Assembly (NCBI RefSeq): GCF_002224285.1
Contig: NZ_CP022436.1
Span: 186,001 to 250,000 of the forward strand
Direction: 5' to 3'
DNA: 64,000 nucleotides
Source of the DNA: Arthrobacter sp. YN
GTDB taxonomy: Bacteria; Actinomycetota; Actinomycetes; Actinomycetales; Micrococcaceae
The number at the start of each line of letters is the position of its first letter. Position 1 is the first letter of the stretch. The position numbers and the translations under genes are program-made. The notes under the pieces were generated by a model that was not told where the DNA came from, did no database searches, and saw nothing but the letters and a program-made list of their open reading frames with translations. Of the stretch, positions 63,101 to 64,000 are shown one piece after another.

Positions 63101-63718
63101 TCATGATTCCTTGACGATGATGCTGCCTACCTGGGTGGCGACCTTCCGCATGTCCTTGGTAACTTCCACCAACTGGTTGGCGATGTCCCGGTGCCGCGCG
63201 TATTGCGTGGATTTCATGTCCTTGAGCATCTCGGCCACCCAGATCCGGTGGGTCCGTTCTGCGCGCTTGGCCAGCCGGAGGATCTCGATCCAGTAGTCCT
63301 CAAGCTCGTCCAGGTCTTCGAGTTTCCGCATGGCGTCCACGGTGAGCTCGGCCTGCCGGCTGATGATCTCCAGTTGGTCGGCTGCCCGTTTGGGAAGTCG
63401 GTCCAGCTTGTAGATGGCTACCAGGTCACCGGCGGCGTCGAGTTTCTCCATGGCCTCGGTGAGGTGGCGGGACAGCGTGTACATGTCCTCGCGGGGGAGC
63501 GGGTTCACAAAGCTGGTGCGCATGTGGGTCAGCAGGGCGAAGTGCAGGTCCAACGACTTGGACTCGTGCTCGTGAAGTTCTTCGGCGAGGCGCTCGTGCT
63601 CGCTGGCGGGGGCTCCAAGAATCTCGGAGAGCGTCCCGGTGCCGGCCACGATCACACTGGCCATCTGCGCGAGGAGGACGAGCCCGGCAGGTTCCTGGGG
63701 GAAAAGGCGCAGCTTCAT
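63101..63718 (-). CDS. DUF47 / PhoU-like phosphate transport accessory protein
   Basis: 205 aa from the ATG at 63718 (GGAAAG upstream); the frame extends to 63847 with unrelated residues. All-helical PhoU-like fold ('HEHESKSLDLHFALLTHMRTSFVNPLPREDMYTLSRHLTEAMEKLD' in outline). Such proteins accompany Pit transporters and modulate them. First gene of the pair with pit. Confidence 0.9.
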   Translation of the reverse strand: MKLRLFPQEPAGLVLLAQMASVIVAGTGTLSEILGAPASEHERLAEELHEHESKSLDLHFALLTHMRTSFVNPLPREDMYTLSRHLTEAMEKLDAAGDLVAIYKLDRLPKRAADQLEIISRQAELTVDAMRKLEDLDELEDYWIEILRLAKRAERTHRIWVAEMLKDMKSTQYARHRDIANQLVEVTKDMRKVATQVGSIIVKES

Positions 63719-63912
63719 ATCGCTTTCCGGGCTGGGGACGGATGGGCGTGGGCGGCTTGACTTGACGCAGCCCATTTCGGTCCCAACTTTACCGGTCCGT
63801 TGAGTGCTCCAGTGAAGGGCAGGGGCGTGGAGGGAAGAAGTCCCCATCGCAACGCCTCCGTCACTGTGAAAGACTGGGCAAGCTCCGGATTAATCCACTC
63901 AATGGGGGAACT

Positions 63913-64000
63913 GTGCGTCTCAATAATGTTGTTAAAATCACCAGCCTCGCGGCAGCTGGAATGCTCACGCTCAGTGCCTGCGGCACCACCACGGCGGGCT
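63913..64000 (+). CDS. Lipoprotein, probable second PstS (cut by the window end)
   Basis: The first 29 codons from GTG at 63913, with GGGGGA 5 nt upstream. 'MRLNNVVKITSLAAAGMLTL' then lipobox 'LSACG' and 'TTTAG'. The signal peptide has the same pattern as PstS at 57789, and the gene is divergent from the pit pair, so a second phosphate-binding protein is the best guess. No PHO box was seen upstream. Confidence 0.6.
   Translation, partial: MRLNNVVKITSLAAAGMLTLSACGTTTAG

Overview
The window looks like chromosomal DNA of a high-GC actinobacterium of the Arthrobacter/Paenarthrobacter group (Micrococcales). The evidence is the rRNA sequences, the absence of tRNA genes in the 16S-23S spacers, the high GC of the protein genes, frequent GTG/TTG starts, and a backbone (lysS, lsr2, clpC, mutY, disA, radA) that from memory is syntenic with mycobacteria. 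No phage, CRISPR array or complete insertion sequence is visible.

Layout. (1) 1-14.1 kb: two complete-looking rRNA operons in direct orientation, about 8.7 kb apart. The first 16S is cut by the window start. The genes between them encode a DUF222/HNH protein and an HhH-GPD protein. The repeated segment runs past the 5S terminator into the 3' end of a LysR gene. The intact LysR gene follows operon 2. The copy after operon 1 is a 118-bp stump that abuts what looks like a decayed IS256-type end. (2) 14.1-19.5 kb: a LysR regulator divergent from a phosphodiesterase-fold hydrolase and an EamA transporter (possible phosphonate module), then three tandem alpha/beta-hydrolase paralogues. (3) 19.6-24.6 kb: lysS, a small membrane protein, lsr2 and clpC. 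(4) 24.7-40.6 kb: accessory genes. These are a frameshifted glycosyltransferase, an S9 peptidase, a Fic protein with a perfect palindrome at its start, an ArgA-like acetyltransferase, a flavin oxidoreductase, a GlxA-type regulator with an isochorismatase, dhaKLM, small stress-type proteins, VOC proteins, a frameshifted AraC regulator, a DctA-type symporter and a lipoprotein. (5) 40.7-57.6 kb: mutY, a membrane protein and disA, then a five-gene 'urea carboxylase' operon with divergent TetR that is better read as guanidine assimilation, then radA, a PAP2 protein and a FUSC protein. (6) 57.6-64 kb: phosphate uptake: PHO-box-controlled pstSCAB, pit with its DUF47 partner, and the start of a second PstS-like lipoprotein.

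Functional links. The pst, pit and possible phosphonate genes all concern phosphorus supply. The TetR-permease-UAAP-carboxylase-allophanate hydrolase cluster would release ammonium and CO2 from guanidine or urea. DhaKLM phosphorylates dihydroxyacetone. DisA and RadA are DNA-damage partners that are normally adjacent and are separated here by the nitrogen cluster.

Most noteworthy: a two-member family of long palindromes with shared ends and a shared GAGCGCTC centre, each placed exactly at a gene's 3' end; the rRNA duplication breakpoint with the IS-like scar; the Fic operator and altered Fic motif; and several one-base homopolymer differences that either inactivate genes or point to sequencing error.
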